DNA from: Streptomyces sp. WZ.A104
GTDB lineage: Bacteria > Actinomycetota > Actinomycetes > Streptomycetales > Streptomycetaceae
DNA: 64,000 bases
Assembly: GCF_002382885.1 (NCBI RefSeq)
Contig: NZ_NWVL01000020.1
Span: 1 to 64,000 of the forward strand
Reading direction: 5' to 3'
Positions 41,031 to 49,773 of this stretch are shown here, one piece after another. The number at the start of each line of letters is the position of its first letter. The stretch's first letter is position 1. The notes beneath the pieces are model-generated. The model saw only the letters and a list, made by a program, of their open reading frames with translations. It was not told the DNA's origin and did not search any database. A program made the position numbers and the translations under genes.

Positions 41031-41198
41031 GACCGCCGGCCGCCCCGCAAGACCGGCCACCGACTGCTCCGCAAGGCCGCGCTCCGTACGGCCGACCACC
41101 GCCCGCCCCGCAAAGCCGCGCTGCGCACGGCCGACCACCGCCCGCCCCGCAAGGCCGACCAGCCGCTCCGCACGAACGACCAACGCCCGCCCCGCACG
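41031..41198 (+). repeat. Tandem repeat (39/45 bp) between hutF and hutI
   Basis: Two near-identical 39-base units (41076-41114 and 41115-41153) are flanked by diverged 45-base units (41031-41075 and 41154-41198). All end in CGCCCCGCA-type sequence. The repeat starts 23 bases after the hutF stop. The 232-base gap otherwise has only the hutI RBS. Confidence 0.85.
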
Positions 41199-41240
41199 AC
41201 CGCCCCCGCTCTCCCGCAACGCAAGGAGAACACTCTCCAG

Positions 41241-42413
41241 ATGACGAGCACCGCCGTCACCCACATCGCCAGCCTGGTCACCAATGACCCCTCCCTCGGC
41301 AACGGGACCCCCCTGGGCCTGATCCAGGACGCGGCCGTCGTCATCGACGGCGACCGCATCGTCTGGACCGGTGAATCAAGCAAAGCACCCGCCACTGACA
41401 ACGTCCTCGACGCGGCGGGCCGGGCCGTGATCCCCGGCTTCGTCGACTCCCACTCCCACCTGGTCTTCGCGGGCGACCGCACCCAGGAGTTCAACGCCCG
41501 GATGTCCGGGCAGCCCTACCGTGCGGGCGGCATCCGCACCACGGTCGCCGCCACCCGGGCCGCCTCCGACGACGAGCTCTCCGCCAACGTCGCCCGCTAC
41601 CTCGCCGAGGCCCTGCGCCAGGGCACGACCACCTTCGAGACCAAGTCCGGCTACGGCCTCACCGTCGAGCACGAGGCCCGCGCCCTGCGCATCGCGAGCC
41701 GTCACACCGACGAGGTCACCTACCTCGGCGCCCACATCGTCTCCCCGGACTACGCCGACGACCCCGCGGGCTACGTCGACCTGGTCACCGGCCCGATGCT
41801 GGAGGCCTGCGCCCCGCACGCCCGCTGGATCGACGTGTTCTGCGAGCAGGGCGCGTTCGACGGCGACCAGGCCCGCGCCATCCTCACGGCGGGGCGTGCC
41901 AGGGGGCTGCACCCGCGTATCCACGCCAACCAGCTGTCGTACGGCCCCGGCGTGCAGCTGGCCGTCGAGCTCGACGCCGCATCCGCCGACCACTGCACCC
42001 ACCTCACCGACGCCGACGTCGACGCGCTCGGACAGGGCAGCACGGTCGCCACGCTGCTCCCCGGCGCGGAGTTCTCCACCCGCGCCACCTGGCCCGACGC
42101 CCGCCGCCTGCTGGACGCGGGGGCCACCGTCGCGCTCTCCACGGACTGCAACCCCGGCTCGTCGTTCACCTCGTCCGTACCGTTCTGCATCGCCCTCGCC
42201 GTACGTGACATGGGGATGACTCCCGACGAGGCCCTGTGGTCCGCCACCGCGGGCGGGGCCGCGGCCCTGCGCCGCACCGACATCGGCCGCATCACCCCCG
42301 GCGCCCGCGCCGACCTGGTCCTCCTCGATGCCCCGAGCCACGTCCACCTCGCCTACCGGCCGGGTGTCCCGCTGGTCAGCGCGGTGTGGCGGAGCGGCCA
42401 GCGGGTGGTGTGA
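41241..42413 (+). CDS. hutI: Imidazolonepropionase
   Basis: A 390-residue amidohydrolase opening the imidazolone ring to formimidoyl-glutamate, step three of histidine degradation. The ATG at 41241 is used (AAGGAG lies 12 bases upstream); the longer frame from 40896 translates the tandem repeat and is rejected. Motifs: '[22 protein letters not shown]' (HxH metal site), '[20 protein letters not shown]', '[15 protein letters not shown]', 'DHCTHLTD' and '[13 protein letters not shown]' (catalytic Asp). It is the last gene of the hut operon, followed by a bidirectional terminator. Confidence 0.95.
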   Translation: MTSTAVTHIASLVTNDPSLGNGTPLGLIQDAAVVIDGDRIVWTGESSKAPATDNVLDAAGRAVIPGFVDSHSHLVFAGDRTQEFNARMSGQPYRAGGIRTTVAATRAASDDELSANVARYLAEALRQGTTTFETKSGYGLTVEHEARALRIASRHTDEVTYLGAHIVSPDYADDPAGYVDLVTGPMLEACAPHARWIDVFCEQGAFDGDQARAILTAGRARGLHPRIHANQLSYGPGVQLAVELDAASADHCTHLTDADVDALGQGSTVATLLPGAEFSTRATWPDARRLLDAGATVALSTDCNPGSSFTSSVPFCIALAVRDMGMTPDEALWSATAGGAAALRRTDIGRITPGARADLVLLDAPSHVHLAYRPGVPLVSAVWRSGQRVV

Positions 42414-42467
42414 GGGGGCGCTGTGACGGGCGGTGCGGGTACCGGAGCCGGGCGCCTCGGGCACCGG

Positions 42468-42549
42468 ACTCGGCCCGGTCAGCAGCCGGTCCGGACTCGG
42501 CCCGGTCAGCAGCCGGTCCGGACTCGGCCCGGGTGAGCAGCCGGTCCGG
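42468..42549 (+). repeat. Three copies of a 27-bp tandem repeat after hutI
   Basis: Units 42468-42494 and 42495-42521 are identical; the third (42522-42549) has a one-base insertion. The unit begins ACTCGGCCCGG and ends CCGGTCCGG. Confidence 0.88.
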
Positions 42550-42570
42550 CGCAGGCGCATCGTCCGGTCA

Positions 42571-42615
42571 CGCGGAAGGACCCGCTCCCGGCGGTCCGGG
42601 GCGGGTCCTTCCGCG
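42571..42615. terminator. Bidirectional terminator between hutI and sigma factor gene
   Basis: Perfect 15-bp arms 42571-42585 and 42601-42615 with a 15-base loop. Confidence 0.87.
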
Positions 42616-42660
42616 GTGCTCGATGGCCCCGACGTCCTGGAGAGGGAGGCCGGGGGGCGG

Positions 42661-43632
42661 TCATTCCTCCAGGGTCAGACCCTTGCGGAGCTTGACCAGC
42701 GTCCTGGAGAGCAGCCGGGACACGTGCATCTGCGAGATGCCCAGCTCCTCGCCGATCTCCGACTGCGTCATATTGCTGACGAAGCGGAGCGAGAGGATCA
42801 TGCGGTCGCGCGAGGGAAGCGCGGCGATGAGCGGCTTCAGCGACTCGACGTACTCGATGCCTTCGAGGCCGTGGTCCTCGTAGCCGATGCGGTCCGCGAG
42901 CGCGCCCTCGTTGTCGTCCTCCTCGGGCTTGGCGTCCAGCGAGCTCGCGGTGTAGGCGTTGCTCGCGGACATGCCCTCGACGACCTCGTCCGGGGTGATG
43001 CCCAGACGCTCGGACAGCTCCGCCACGGTGGGCGCGCGGTCCAGCTGCTGCGACAGCTCGTCGCCCGCCTTCGCCAGGTCGAGCCGGAGCTCCTGGAGTC
43101 GGCGCGGTACGCGTACGGACCAGCTGGTGTCGCGGAAGAAACGCTTGATCTCGCCGACGATCGTCGGCATGGCGAAGGTGGGGAACTCCACACCGCGGCT
43201 CAGCTCGAACCGGTCGATCGCCTTGATCAGGCCGATGGTGCCGACCTGGACGATGTCCTCCATCGGCTCGCTGCGGGAGCGGAACCGGGAAGCGGCGAAC
43301 TTGACGAGCGCGAGGTTGAGCTCGACGAGGGTGTTGCGGACGTAGCTGTACTCGTGGGTGCCCTCTTCGAGGGACTCCAGCCGCTCGAACAGCGTCTTCG
43401 ACAGGGCCCGCGCGTCCAGGGCCCCTACTTCGGCGTAGGGCGGGATCTCGGGAAGCCCCTCAAGCCCGTCGAAGCCCTCGCCGGAAAGCTCAGAGGTGGT
43501 GCTGGTGGTGCTGGTGGTGCTGGCACGCGGGCCGGGTACGGCGCTCGCGGCGGGGGAGTCGGAATTGGTCGGTCCCTGAGGACATGCCGACGGCGCGTTG
43601 TGGGTACGCGCTTCGTCGAGCCGGGGTGACAT
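42661..43632 (-). CDS. sigI: Alternative sigma factor of the SigB/SigF group
   Basis: A 323-residue sigma-70 family factor with GGAGGAG before its ATG. A low-complexity N-terminus includes a TTS run encoded by a 9-base microsatellite (about 43493-43525). Region 2 is at about 85-165 ('YVRNTLVELNLALVKFAASRF', 'EDIVQVGTIGLIKAIDRFE', 'FPTFAMPTIVGEIKRFFRD'). Region 3 is at about 170-235, and region 4 at about 265-318 ('LPSRDRMILSLRFVSNMTQSEIGEELGISQMHVSRLL'). The 'TFAMPTIVGEIKRFFRDTSW' block marks the stress/development group. It is divergent from STAS and ATPase anti-sigma genes; the same set beside hut genes in S. coelicolor is sigI-arsI-prsI. Confidence 0.9.
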   Translation of the reverse strand: MSPRLDEARTHNAPSACPQGPTNSDSPAASAVPGPRASTTSTTSTTSELSGEGFDGLEGLPEIPPYAEVGALDARALSKTLFERLESLEEGTHEYSYVRNTLVELNLALVKFAASRFRSRSEPMEDIVQVGTIGLIKAIDRFELSRGVEFPTFAMPTIVGEIKRFFRDTSWSVRVPRRLQELRLDLAKAGDELSQQLDRAPTVAELSERLGITPDEVVEGMSASNAYTASSLDAKPEEDDNEGALADRIGYEDHGLEGIEYVESLKPLIAALPSRDRMILSLRFVSNMTQSEIGEELGISQMHVSRLLSRTLVKLRKGLTLEE

Positions 43633-43916
43633 GCTTCTCCTCCATCGTTCTCGGCATATGGCTGCCGATGCCCATACGTGTTCCTGCGGTGAAGCGGCGC
43701 CTCCATAGCCGGTCGTGTTTTGGGTGTCCCTCTACCCTTACCCGGTTCCTGCCAGCAGTTACAAGCGCCAATTGATGCTATATGTCCGGTTTGTTGAGGT
43801 CTCCGACTACCGCGGGGCGAGCGGAACGCGTACTGTTTTACGCACGTCGGCGGCAGCTCCGCATACGGCCGCGCAGGCAGTGAAGCGCAAGTGACGAACG
43901 GCGAAGAGGGACAGGC

Positions 43917-44285
43917 ATGGACCGCGGGACGGTCGGCAGTGCGAACCGGGGTCGGCTTCAGGTCGAGGTCCGGACCGAGGGGTGCAGCGAGGTCGTGACG
44001 CCGGTGGGTGAGCTTGACCACCACACCGCCGATCTGTTGCGCGAACCTCTGGAGAGTGCGGTCGAGCAGGGGCGGTCACGCCTGGTGGTCGACTGTTCGC
44101 GACTGGAGTTCTGTGATTCCACCGGGCTGAACGTGCTGCTCGGTGCCCGTCTCAAGGCGGAGGCGGCCGGAGGAGGGGTTCATCTGGCCGGAATGCTGCC
44201 CGTTGTGGCGAGGGTGTTCGAGATCACGGGCGCGGAGGCGGTCTTCACCGTCCACGCCACGCTCGCCGACGCCCTGGACACCTGA
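43917..44285 (+). CDS. STAS-domain anti-anti-sigma factor
   Basis: A 122-residue SpoIIAA/RsbV-type protein. 'VVTPVGELDHHTADLLREPLESAV' and 'LVVDCSRLEFCDSTGLNVLLGARLKAE' carry the phosphorylatable Ser68 in the D-S-T motif. Unphosphorylated it should bind the anti-sigma ATPase encoded 219 bases downstream and free the sigma factor. Short tails, no membrane segment. ATG at 43917 is preceded by an AGGGA site. It corresponds by position to ArsI of the SigI system. Confidence 0.93.
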   Translation: MDRGTVGSANRGRLQVEVRTEGCSEVVTPVGELDHHTADLLREPLESAVEQGRSRLVVDCSRLEFCDSTGLNVLLGARLKAEAAGGGVHLAGMLPVVARVFEITGAEAVFTVHATLADALDT

Positions 44286-44503
44286 CCCCACGCGCGTGTG
44301 ACCCGCCCGACGCCCCGGCGGCCCTGATGCCTCCGATGTCGCCCGTGTCACGCGATCGTGTGCCCGAAGTGGGTGTTGTTGCGAAGCGGCAGGGCAGGAG
44401 ACACCCCGGCGGCGCCCAGTGAGGGCCCGGCACACTCGGTAACTGACCATTATCTGTTCAATGGCGACATGGCGACATGGCGAATCGGTGAGGTGAAGCG
44501 CTG

Positions 44504-44995
44504 ATGAGCACCACCCGGCAGCATCCGCCGGGCGACCTCGGCCGCGAGCCGGACGAAGCGGGCGCAGCCTCGCTCGTCCCGGCGGACCGGCAGTGGCGCA
44601 CGCTCTCCCTCGGGCAGGCCAGCGGCATCGTCCCCATGGCCCGTGACTTCGCCCGGCAGGCCCTGTGCGACTGGGGCTGGCTCCCGGCGTCCAGCGCGGA
44701 CCGCCGGGCCGCCGCCGAGGATGTCCTGCTGGTCGTCTCCGAGCTCGTGACCAATGCCTGCCTGCACGCCGAGGGCCCCGAGGAGCTTCGGATCGGCCGC
44801 ACGCCCAAGGTGCTGCGGGTGGAGGTCGTCGACCGGGGGGCAGGGCAGCCCGCTCCCCGAACGCCTCACCGCGCCGGGCGTCCCGGAGGGCACGGCATGT
44901 TCATCGTGCAGCGCCTCTGCCTGGACTGGGGCGTCGTGCGTACGCCGGAGAAGCCGGGCAAGACCGTGTGGGCGGAGCTCGCCGCTCCCGCGTAG
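44504..44995 (+). CDS. Anti-sigma factor, HATPase_c (RsbW/SpoIIAB-like) kinase
   Basis: A 163-residue GHKL ATPase. 'SLGQASGIVPMARDFARQAL' leads into the N-box 'EDVLLVVSELVTNACLHAEGP' (about 75-95), G1 'VEVVDRGAGQPAP' and G2 'GRPGGHGMFIVQRLCLDWG' (about 125-145). It would bind the sigma factor and phosphorylate the STAS partner. A typical linker of about 40 residues precedes the domain. By position it matches PrsI. The gap to the STAS gene (44286-44503) has a possible own promoter; a strong hairpin follows the gene after a tandem repeat. Confidence 0.92.
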   Translation: MSTTRQHPPGDLGREPDEAGAASLVPADRQWRTLSLGQASGIVPMARDFARQALCDWGWLPASSADRRAAAEDVLLVVSELVTNACLHAEGPEELRIGRTPKVLRVEVVDRGAGQPAPRTPHRAGRPGGHGMFIVQRLCLDWGVVRTPEKPGKTVWAELAAPA

Positions 44996-45011
44996 CCCCG
45001 CGAGCCGCACC

Positions 45012-45199
45012 CGTACCGACGAACCGCAGGACCCCGCGTCGGCGAGCGGAGCCACGCTCGTACCGACGAACCGCAGGACCCCGCGTCGGCGAGCGGAGCC
45101 ACGCTCGTACCGACGAACCGCACAATTCCGTGCCGGCGGGCGGAGCCGTATCCGTACCGACGAACCGCGCCACCCGCACCGAGAGGAGCGCGCCGGATC
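45012..45199 (+). repeat. Four copies of a 47-bp tandem repeat after anti-sigma gene
   Basis: The motif CGTACCGACGAACCGC recurs at 45012, 45059, 45106 and 45153, a constant 47-base period. Units one and two are identical; later ones diverge. The first partial unit can be traced back to the stop codon of the anti-sigma gene. Confidence 0.92.
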
Positions 45200-45212
45200 G
45201 GCGCGCTCTTTG
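45186..45212 (+). terminator. Terminator after anti-sigma operon
   Basis: GAGCGCGCC (45186-45194) and GGCGCGCTC (45200-45208) with a 5-base loop and a TTTGTCTT tail. Confidence 0.88.
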
Positions 45213-45254
45213 TCTTCCCTCCATCAGGCCCCGGGCGTACCTTGAGCGCCCAAT

Positions 45255-45269
45255 CTGATGTGTCGTCAG
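45255..45269 (+). promoter_or_regulatory. Inverted repeat CTGATG-tgt-CGTCAG before surface-protein cluster
   Basis: A 6-3-6 near-palindrome (one wobble), 59 bases before the first surface-protein gene. It may be an operator, or part of a leader common to secreted-protein genes in streptomycetes; that recollection is untested here. Confidence 0.5.
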
Positions 45270-45328
45270 CAACGTTCACCCGTAAGGGTCGTGGTGCGCG
45301 GCGACGTCCGGCATGAGGGGAACACGAG

Positions 45329-46045
45329 GTGTCGAACCGGAGACGGACAACTCTCGCGCTGGCGACTGCGCTGGCAGGCTCGATGGTGGTGCTGGGCGCG
45401 CCCGCCGCACACGCCGAGGTCGTGGACGTCAACTACCAGTGTGTGACGCCCATCGGGCCCAAGGGGGCGGTCTCGCCCATCGATATCAAGGGCGTCAGGA
45501 GCGGCAACGGCTACAAGCTCACCATGTCCTTCCAGAAGGGCGTCTCCTCCAGCCCGGTCGAACTGGGCAAGGGAGCCATGAACCCGAGCGCCGTGATCGA
45601 ACTGGGCGGTGCGGAGACGGGCAGGGTCCAGGTCTCCGGACCGGCGAACGCCGAGGCGATCCCGCCCGACACCCCTATCAAGATCAGTGACTTGTCGGGG
45701 ACGTACACCCCGAAGAAGAGCGGCAAGGTCACCTTCACCGCCGGGGTGCTCACCATCAAGGCCCTCGGTACGACCACCACCTGTACGCCCAAGAACAGTC
45801 CCGGCCCCTCCCTCGAACTCGACGTCCAGGGCGCGGGCGGCTCATCGGGCGGTTCCACCGGCGGCTCCACCGGGGGTTCCACGGGCGGCGGCGCGACCGG
45901 CGGGTCCTCGGGCGGCGGCGAACTGCCCCGCACCGGCCCCCTCGACTCGGCGGCGGCGCTCGGCACGCTCGGCGGCACCGTGCTGCTGACCGGGGCGGCC
46001 GGAGTGCTCTGGCTGACCCGGCGAGGACAGCGCTCCACGGGCTGA
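45329..46045 (+). CDS. Surface protein with LPRTG sortase motif (single two-Cys domain)
   Basis: A 238-residue protein. Signal peptide to about residue 28 ('GAPAAHAEV'). One beta-rich domain spans about 29-165, opening with 'VNYQCVTPIGPKG' and closing with 'GTTTTCTP', so a likely disulfide pairs the two Cys. Between are 'VIELGGAETGRVQVSGP' and 'IKISDLSGTYTPKKSG'. A Gly/Ser/Thr linker ('GGSTGGSTGGSTGGG') leads to LPRTG, a hydrophobic helix and 'TRRGQRSTG'. It should be covalently attached to the wall by a sortase encoded elsewhere. First gene of a four-gene cluster; the domain recurs twice in the 48319 gene. Confidence 0.88.
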   Translation: MSNRRRTTLALATALAGSMVVLGAPAAHAEVVDVNYQCVTPIGPKGAVSPIDIKGVRSGNGYKLTMSFQKGVSSSPVELGKGAMNPSAVIELGGAETGRVQVSGPANAEAIPPDTPIKISDLSGTYTPKKSGKVTFTAGVLTIKALGTTTTCTPKNSPGPSLELDVQGAGGSSGGSTGGSTGGSTGGGATGGSSGGGELPRTGPLDSAAALGTLGGTVLLTGAAGVLWLTRRGQRSTG

Positions 46046-46127
46046 ACCCGCGGGCCTCGGCCACGAAGCGCTGAACCCGCGAGCCTTGGCTACGAAGCGC
46101 TGACTCCGTGAGCCTCGGCCACGAAGC
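46041..46127 (+). repeat. Three copies of a 29-bp tandem repeat including stop codon
   Basis: Units 46041-46069, 46070-46098 and 46099-46127, each starting GCTGA (containing the TGA stop in the first) and ending CACGAAGC or TACGAAGC. They run directly into the next gene's RBS. Confidence 0.93.
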
Positions 46128-46142
46128 AAGGGAGCTTTGTTC

Positions 46143-47189
46143 ATGCCGCTGCCGACCCCACGCGTCCGCTCGGCGCCGAAGCCGGTCCCGTACGCGTACG
46201 TTCGCCGGGCGCTGCTCGGCCTCCCGGCGGCGCTCGCCGCGCTGCTGTGTGCGCTCGCCGCGCCCCCGGTGGCGGCCGACGACGGCCCCGGGGCCCGGAC
46301 GGGCTGGACGGTCCGCCCTGCGGGCGGCGGGAGCGACGGCCGGGACGCCCGGCCGTACGTCTACCTGGAGGGCACCCCCGCCATGGTGCTCCAGGACCGG
46401 CTGTCGGTGACCAACTCCGCCCGCACCCCGCTGACCGTACGGCTGCGGGGCGACGGCCGGGCCGGGTCCTGGCTCCGGTTCGCCGCGGACACCGTCACCG
46501 TTCCGGCCCGGACCCGCGCCGATGTGCCGTTCGCCCTCGCGGTGCCGTCCGGCGCGGGGCCCGGTGACGTGTCAGGGGAGGCGGTGGCGGTCGGCGGGGG
46601 CGCGGAGAAGCGAGTTCCGGTACGGGTGCGGATCGGCGGCCCCACGCTGGCGGCGCTCACCGTGGAGGACGTCGAGGTGTCGGGCCGGACCATCCGTTAC
46701 GCCCTCGTCAACCGGGGCAACGCGGTGCTGAGGCCCCGGCTGGCGGTGCGCGCCGAGGGAGTGTTCGGCGCGATTCTGGACCGCCCGGAACGGCCCCTGC
46801 CGCTGGAGCTCGCCCCCGGCCGCCGGGCGGAGCTGACCGAACCATGGCCGGACGCCCCCGCCCTGGACGCGGTCACCGTACGGCTGAGGGTCACCGCGGA
46901 CGGCGGTGCCCGCGACGAGGGCGAGGCTTCGGCGACGTACGTCCCGGTGCTTCCGGCCGTCGGGGCCGGGCTGGCGGCCCTCGGGCTCCTGGCACTGCTC
47001 GGGACCGGCGCGTACCGGCGCAGGCGAACCCGCCGAGCACCGCCGGGGACCACGGAAGGAGACGGGCGACAGCCCACGACAGAAGCAGCAGAAGCAGCAG
47101 AAGCAGCAGAAGCGGAAGAAGTAGAAGAAGCGGAAGCGGAACAGCCGGCCGAGACAAGGTCCCTGGCGAAGGCGGGAGCGCAATCGTGA
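46143..47189 (+). CDS. Membrane-anchored surface protein, DUF916/WxLIP-like fold
   Basis: A 348-residue protein. ATG at 46143 has GGAG at 8 bases; TTG at 46137 is less good. Signal peptide to about residue 43. Residues about 50-150 ('WTVRPAGGGSDGR', 'YVYLEGTPAMVLQDRLSVTN', 'LRFAADTVTVPARTRADVPF') have the look of the DUF916 (WxL-interacting, peptidoglycan-binding) domain. A second beta domain follows at about 155-275. One C-terminal TM ('VLPAVGAGLAALGLLALLG') has a basic, then acidic tail with AAE repeats encoded by a 9-base microsatellite. Its stop overlaps the next start (GTGA). Confidence 0.82.
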   Translation: MPLPTPRVRSAPKPVPYAYVRRALLGLPAALAALLCALAAPPVAADDGPGARTGWTVRPAGGGSDGRDARPYVYLEGTPAMVLQDRLSVTNSARTPLTVRLRGDGRAGSWLRFAADTVTVPARTRADVPFALAVPSGAGPGDVSGEAVAVGGGAEKRVPVRVRIGGPTLAALTVEDVEVSGRTIRYALVNRGNAVLRPRLAVRAEGVFGAILDRPERPLPLELAPGRRAELTEPWPDAPALDAVTVRLRVTADGGARDEGEASATYVPVLPAVGAGLAALGLLALLGTGAYRRRRTRRAPPGTTEGDGRQPTTEAAEAAEAAEAEEVEEAEAEQPAETRSLAKAGAQS

Positions 47190-48322
47190 CGCAGCAGTCC
47201 GGACCCGTAGCCCTCCGACGCACCGCGCCCCCGGCTCGCCTCTCCCTCTTCCTGGCCGCTCTTCTCGCCCTCCTGCCCCTCCTGCTCGTCCTGACGGCCG
47301 CCCCCGGCGCGCGGGCGGCCGACGGCGACCCCACCGTCAGCCTCTCCAAGAAGGAGGCGGGCAAGGGAGGCGAGATCACCGTCAGGGGCAGCGGCTGGCG
47401 CTCCGACGCGTTGCTGATGCTGCTGATCTGCGGTCAGTCCACGCCGGAGCGGGGTGTGATCGGCGGCACCAACTCCTGTGCCAACGCCGATGGACGGGCC
47501 GTCACCACCGACAAGAAGGGCGCGTTCAGTAAGAAGCTGCCGGTGGCCGAGCCGCCGAAGCCGTGCCCCTGCGTGGTGCACGTCGCCACGGTGACGGGTG
47601 AACAGGCGCTGGTCGACGCCGTGTTCACGGTGGCGGGCCACCCGACGGAAGAGCTGCCGAGGGAGGCCGCGGACGGGAGACTCGCGGTGCTGGCCAGCAC
47701 CCGGCTGGAGGGCGACAGCTCGCTGCTCACCTGGTTCGGTGCGCCGCCCGCCCGGCGGTTGGTCTTCACCGTCGGCAATCTTGGCACCGGCCCCGTGAAG
47801 GACCCCGTCTTCGAGATCGGCACCGCGCACGGCGTCTACGCCCCGCAGTGGGAGGAACGCCAGTGGCGCGGCACGGTCGCGCCCGGCGGCAAGGCGCAGA
47901 TCAAGCTGCCGGTCGAGCTGTCCGCGGGCGCGCACGGCGACTACCAGGTCTCCCTGCGGTACGGGGACAAGGTGCTGGCCGAACAGCCGTGGGGGGTCGG
48001 CCGGCCCTGGGGCGTCACGCTGTTCTGGGTCCTGCTCTGCCTGATCGTCCCGGCCGCCCTCTTCCGTATCGGCATGGCCGTCGTGGACAAGGTCCGCCCG
48101 CGCCCGGCCGGAACAGCCGCGGCACGCCACGCGCACCGTACGACGCGATCGCGAGCGCGCGGGGGAGCCACCGAACCGAAGCCACCCACGAGCACGAACT
48201 CGACCACGAGCACGAACTCGACCACGAGCACGAACTCGACCACGGCCGCGCTGCCGTGGTTCACCCCGGACTCCGCACCGTCAGAGAACCGACCCCGACC
48301 CACGACGAAGGGACAAGCGTGA
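47186..48322 (+). CDS. Surface protein with neocarzinostatin-like Ig fold and TM anchor
   Basis: A 378-residue protein. Signal to about residue 42 ('AAPGARAADG'). Residues about 45-150 ('SLSKKEAGKGGEITVRGSGW', 'LLMLLICGQSTPERGVIGG', 'CPCVVHVATVTGEQ') resemble the neocarzinostatin-type Ig fold used by actinomycete surface proteins. A second beta region (about 160-270) precedes a TM ('WGVTLFWVLLCLIVPAALF'). The cytoplasmic tail carries three TNSTTS units from an exact 18-base DNA repeat (48186-48242). Both ends overlap neighbours (GTGA), so translation is coupled through the cluster. Confidence 0.82.
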   Translation: MTQQSGPVALRRTAPPARLSLFLAALLALLPLLLVLTAAPGARAADGDPTVSLSKKEAGKGGEITVRGSGWRSDALLMLLICGQSTPERGVIGGTNSCANADGRAVTTDKKGAFSKKLPVAEPPKPCPCVVHVATVTGEQALVDAVFTVAGHPTEELPREAADGRLAVLASTRLEGDSSLLTWFGAPPARRLVFTVGNLGTGPVKDPVFEIGTAHGVYAPQWEERQWRGTVAPGGKAQIKLPVELSAGAHGDYQVSLRYGDKVLAEQPWGVGRPWGVTLFWVLLCLIVPAALFRIGMAVVDKVRPRPAGTAAARHAHRTTRSRARGGATEPKPPTSTNSTTSTNSTTSTNSTTAALPWFTPDSAPSENRPRPTTKGQA

Positions 48323-49770
48323 GTACGCAACGGAGGATGAGCGCGGCCGGAGTCGCGCTGATGCTCGGCGGCGCGGGCATCCTGATGGCCGCGAGTCCGG
48401 CCCAGGCCGCCGAGGTCAGCTACGCGACGGAATGCATTCCGCCGCCGATCTCGGGACTGCCCGCCGTACAGGGCACCACGAAGGTGGAGCTGACCGCGCC
48501 GGCCGAGGCAGAGGTCGGCGACGAGATCGAGGTGGTCTGGAAGACGGTCGAGGCCGCGTCCAAGAACCCGGACGTACTGGACCTGGGCGCCGACACCGTA
48601 AAGCCGACCGGCACCGTCACCCTCGGCGGGGCGGCGAGCGGTGAACTGAAGCTGGAGGGCCCGCGGCAGAACCCGCCCATTCCCAAGAACAGCCCCATGC
48701 TGCTGTCCGACATGAAGGGCACGCTCAAGCTGGAGACCGCCGGGGAGATCACGCTGACCCCGGGCGCGTACAACATCAACGTGTCCAAGCCGATCTCCAC
48801 GAACACCAAGTGCACCCCGAAGGAGGAGGTCCAGCCGGGCGCCACGATCAAGGTCACGGACGGCGGCGGCTCCACCGCGGGCGGCACGACCTCCGGCGGC
48901 ACGGACAGCGGCGGTACGACGACGGGCGGGGCCGACACCGGAGGCACGACGTCCGGGGGCACGGATTCCGGCGGCACCACATCCGGAGGCGGTGACTCCG
49001 GCGGTACGAACGGCGGTACGAACGGCGGTACGAACGGCGGTACGGACGGTGGTACGGACAGCGGCGGCACCGGCAGCGGCGGGAGCACGGGCGGGGGCGG
49101 CGGCGAGACCGACTTCCCCGGCAGGGAGGTGTCCGTCGCCTACGCGTGCAAGACCCCGATCGGCGACAAGGACGCCACCTCACCGGTCCGGATCAGCGCC
49201 AAGAAGAACGGCGGGGACTACGACCTCACCGTGGAGTTCAGCGAGTCCGTGATGGACAGCCCGATCGACATCCCGGCCAACCAGGTCAAGCCGTCGATGG
49301 ACGTCGAGCTCGGCGGTGCGGACTCGGGCACGGTCAAGGTCGAGGGGCCGCTGAACAAGGAGGTCATCAAGACCGGCGCCCCGATCGAGATCCCCGACCT
49401 CACCGGCACGTACAAGCCCGGCGCGAGCGGGAAGTCCACGCTCAGCCCCGGCGTCCTGACGGTGATGGCCGCCGGTACGACGACCACGTGCACCCCGCCC
49501 GACGACGTGGCCGTCTCCCTGGAGCTGGACACCTCCGCCCAGCCGGGCGGCGCGTCCGGCGGCAGCGGGGGCGACAGCGGCGGCACTGCGGGCTCGGGCG
49601 GAGCCGCGGCGTCGGCCGGCGGCACGGACTCCGGCGGAGGCCTGGCAGCCACCGGCGCCGAGGACGACGGTGCCCTGCGCGCGCTCGGCCTGGTCGCCGG
49701 TACGGCGATCCTGCTGGGCGGTGCGGTGTTCACGTTCACCCCGTGGCGGAGGCTGCGCGGCACGGCATGA
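48319..49770 (+). CDS. Surface protein with two two-Cys domains and LAATG sortase motif
   Basis: A 483-residue protein. Signal to about 31 ('ASPAQAAEV'). Domain 1 is at about 32-175 ('YATECIPPP' to 'TNTKCTP') and domain 2 at about 270-395 ('VAYACKTPIG' to 'TTTTCTP'). Both are paralogous to the 45329 protein: the shared run is 'V.LGGA.SG...EGP' then 'GT' then 'TPG'. The domains are joined by about 85 residues of G/T/S repeats. A Gly/Ala linker and LAATG precede a hydrophobic helix and 'WRRLRG'. LAXTG is the class E sortase motif. It is the last gene of the cluster, with a perfect 20-bp terminator after it. Confidence 0.87.
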   Translation: MSTQRRMSAAGVALMLGGAGILMAASPAQAAEVSYATECIPPPISGLPAVQGTTKVELTAPAEAEVGDEIEVVWKTVEAASKNPDVLDLGADTVKPTGTVTLGGAASGELKLEGPRQNPPIPKNSPMLLSDMKGTLKLETAGEITLTPGAYNINVSKPISTNTKCTPKEEVQPGATIKVTDGGGSTAGGTTSGGTDSGGTTTGGADTGGTTSGGTDSGGTTSGGGDSGGTNGGTNGGTNGGTDGGTDSGGTGSGGSTGGGGGETDFPGREVSVAYACKTPIGDKDATSPVRISAKKNGGDYDLTVEFSESVMDSPIDIPANQVKPSMDVELGGADSGTVKVEGPLNKEVIKTGAPIEIPDLTGTYKPGASGKSTLSPGVLTVMAAGTTTTCTPPDDVAVSLELDTSAQPGGASGGSGGDSGGTAGSGGAAASAGGTDSGGGLAATGAEDDGALRALGLVAGTAILLGGAVFTFTPWRRLRGTA

Positions 49771-49773
49771 CGC

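Noticed and set aside
40896..41240. In-frame extension of hutI through the tandem repeat
   Set aside because: Translates to a low-complexity repeat, and the ATG at 41241 gives the usual HutI start.
45012..45199. Regular 47-base repeats that might be a CRISPR array
   Set aside because: There are no unique spacers; whole units repeat in tandem, and there are no cas genes.
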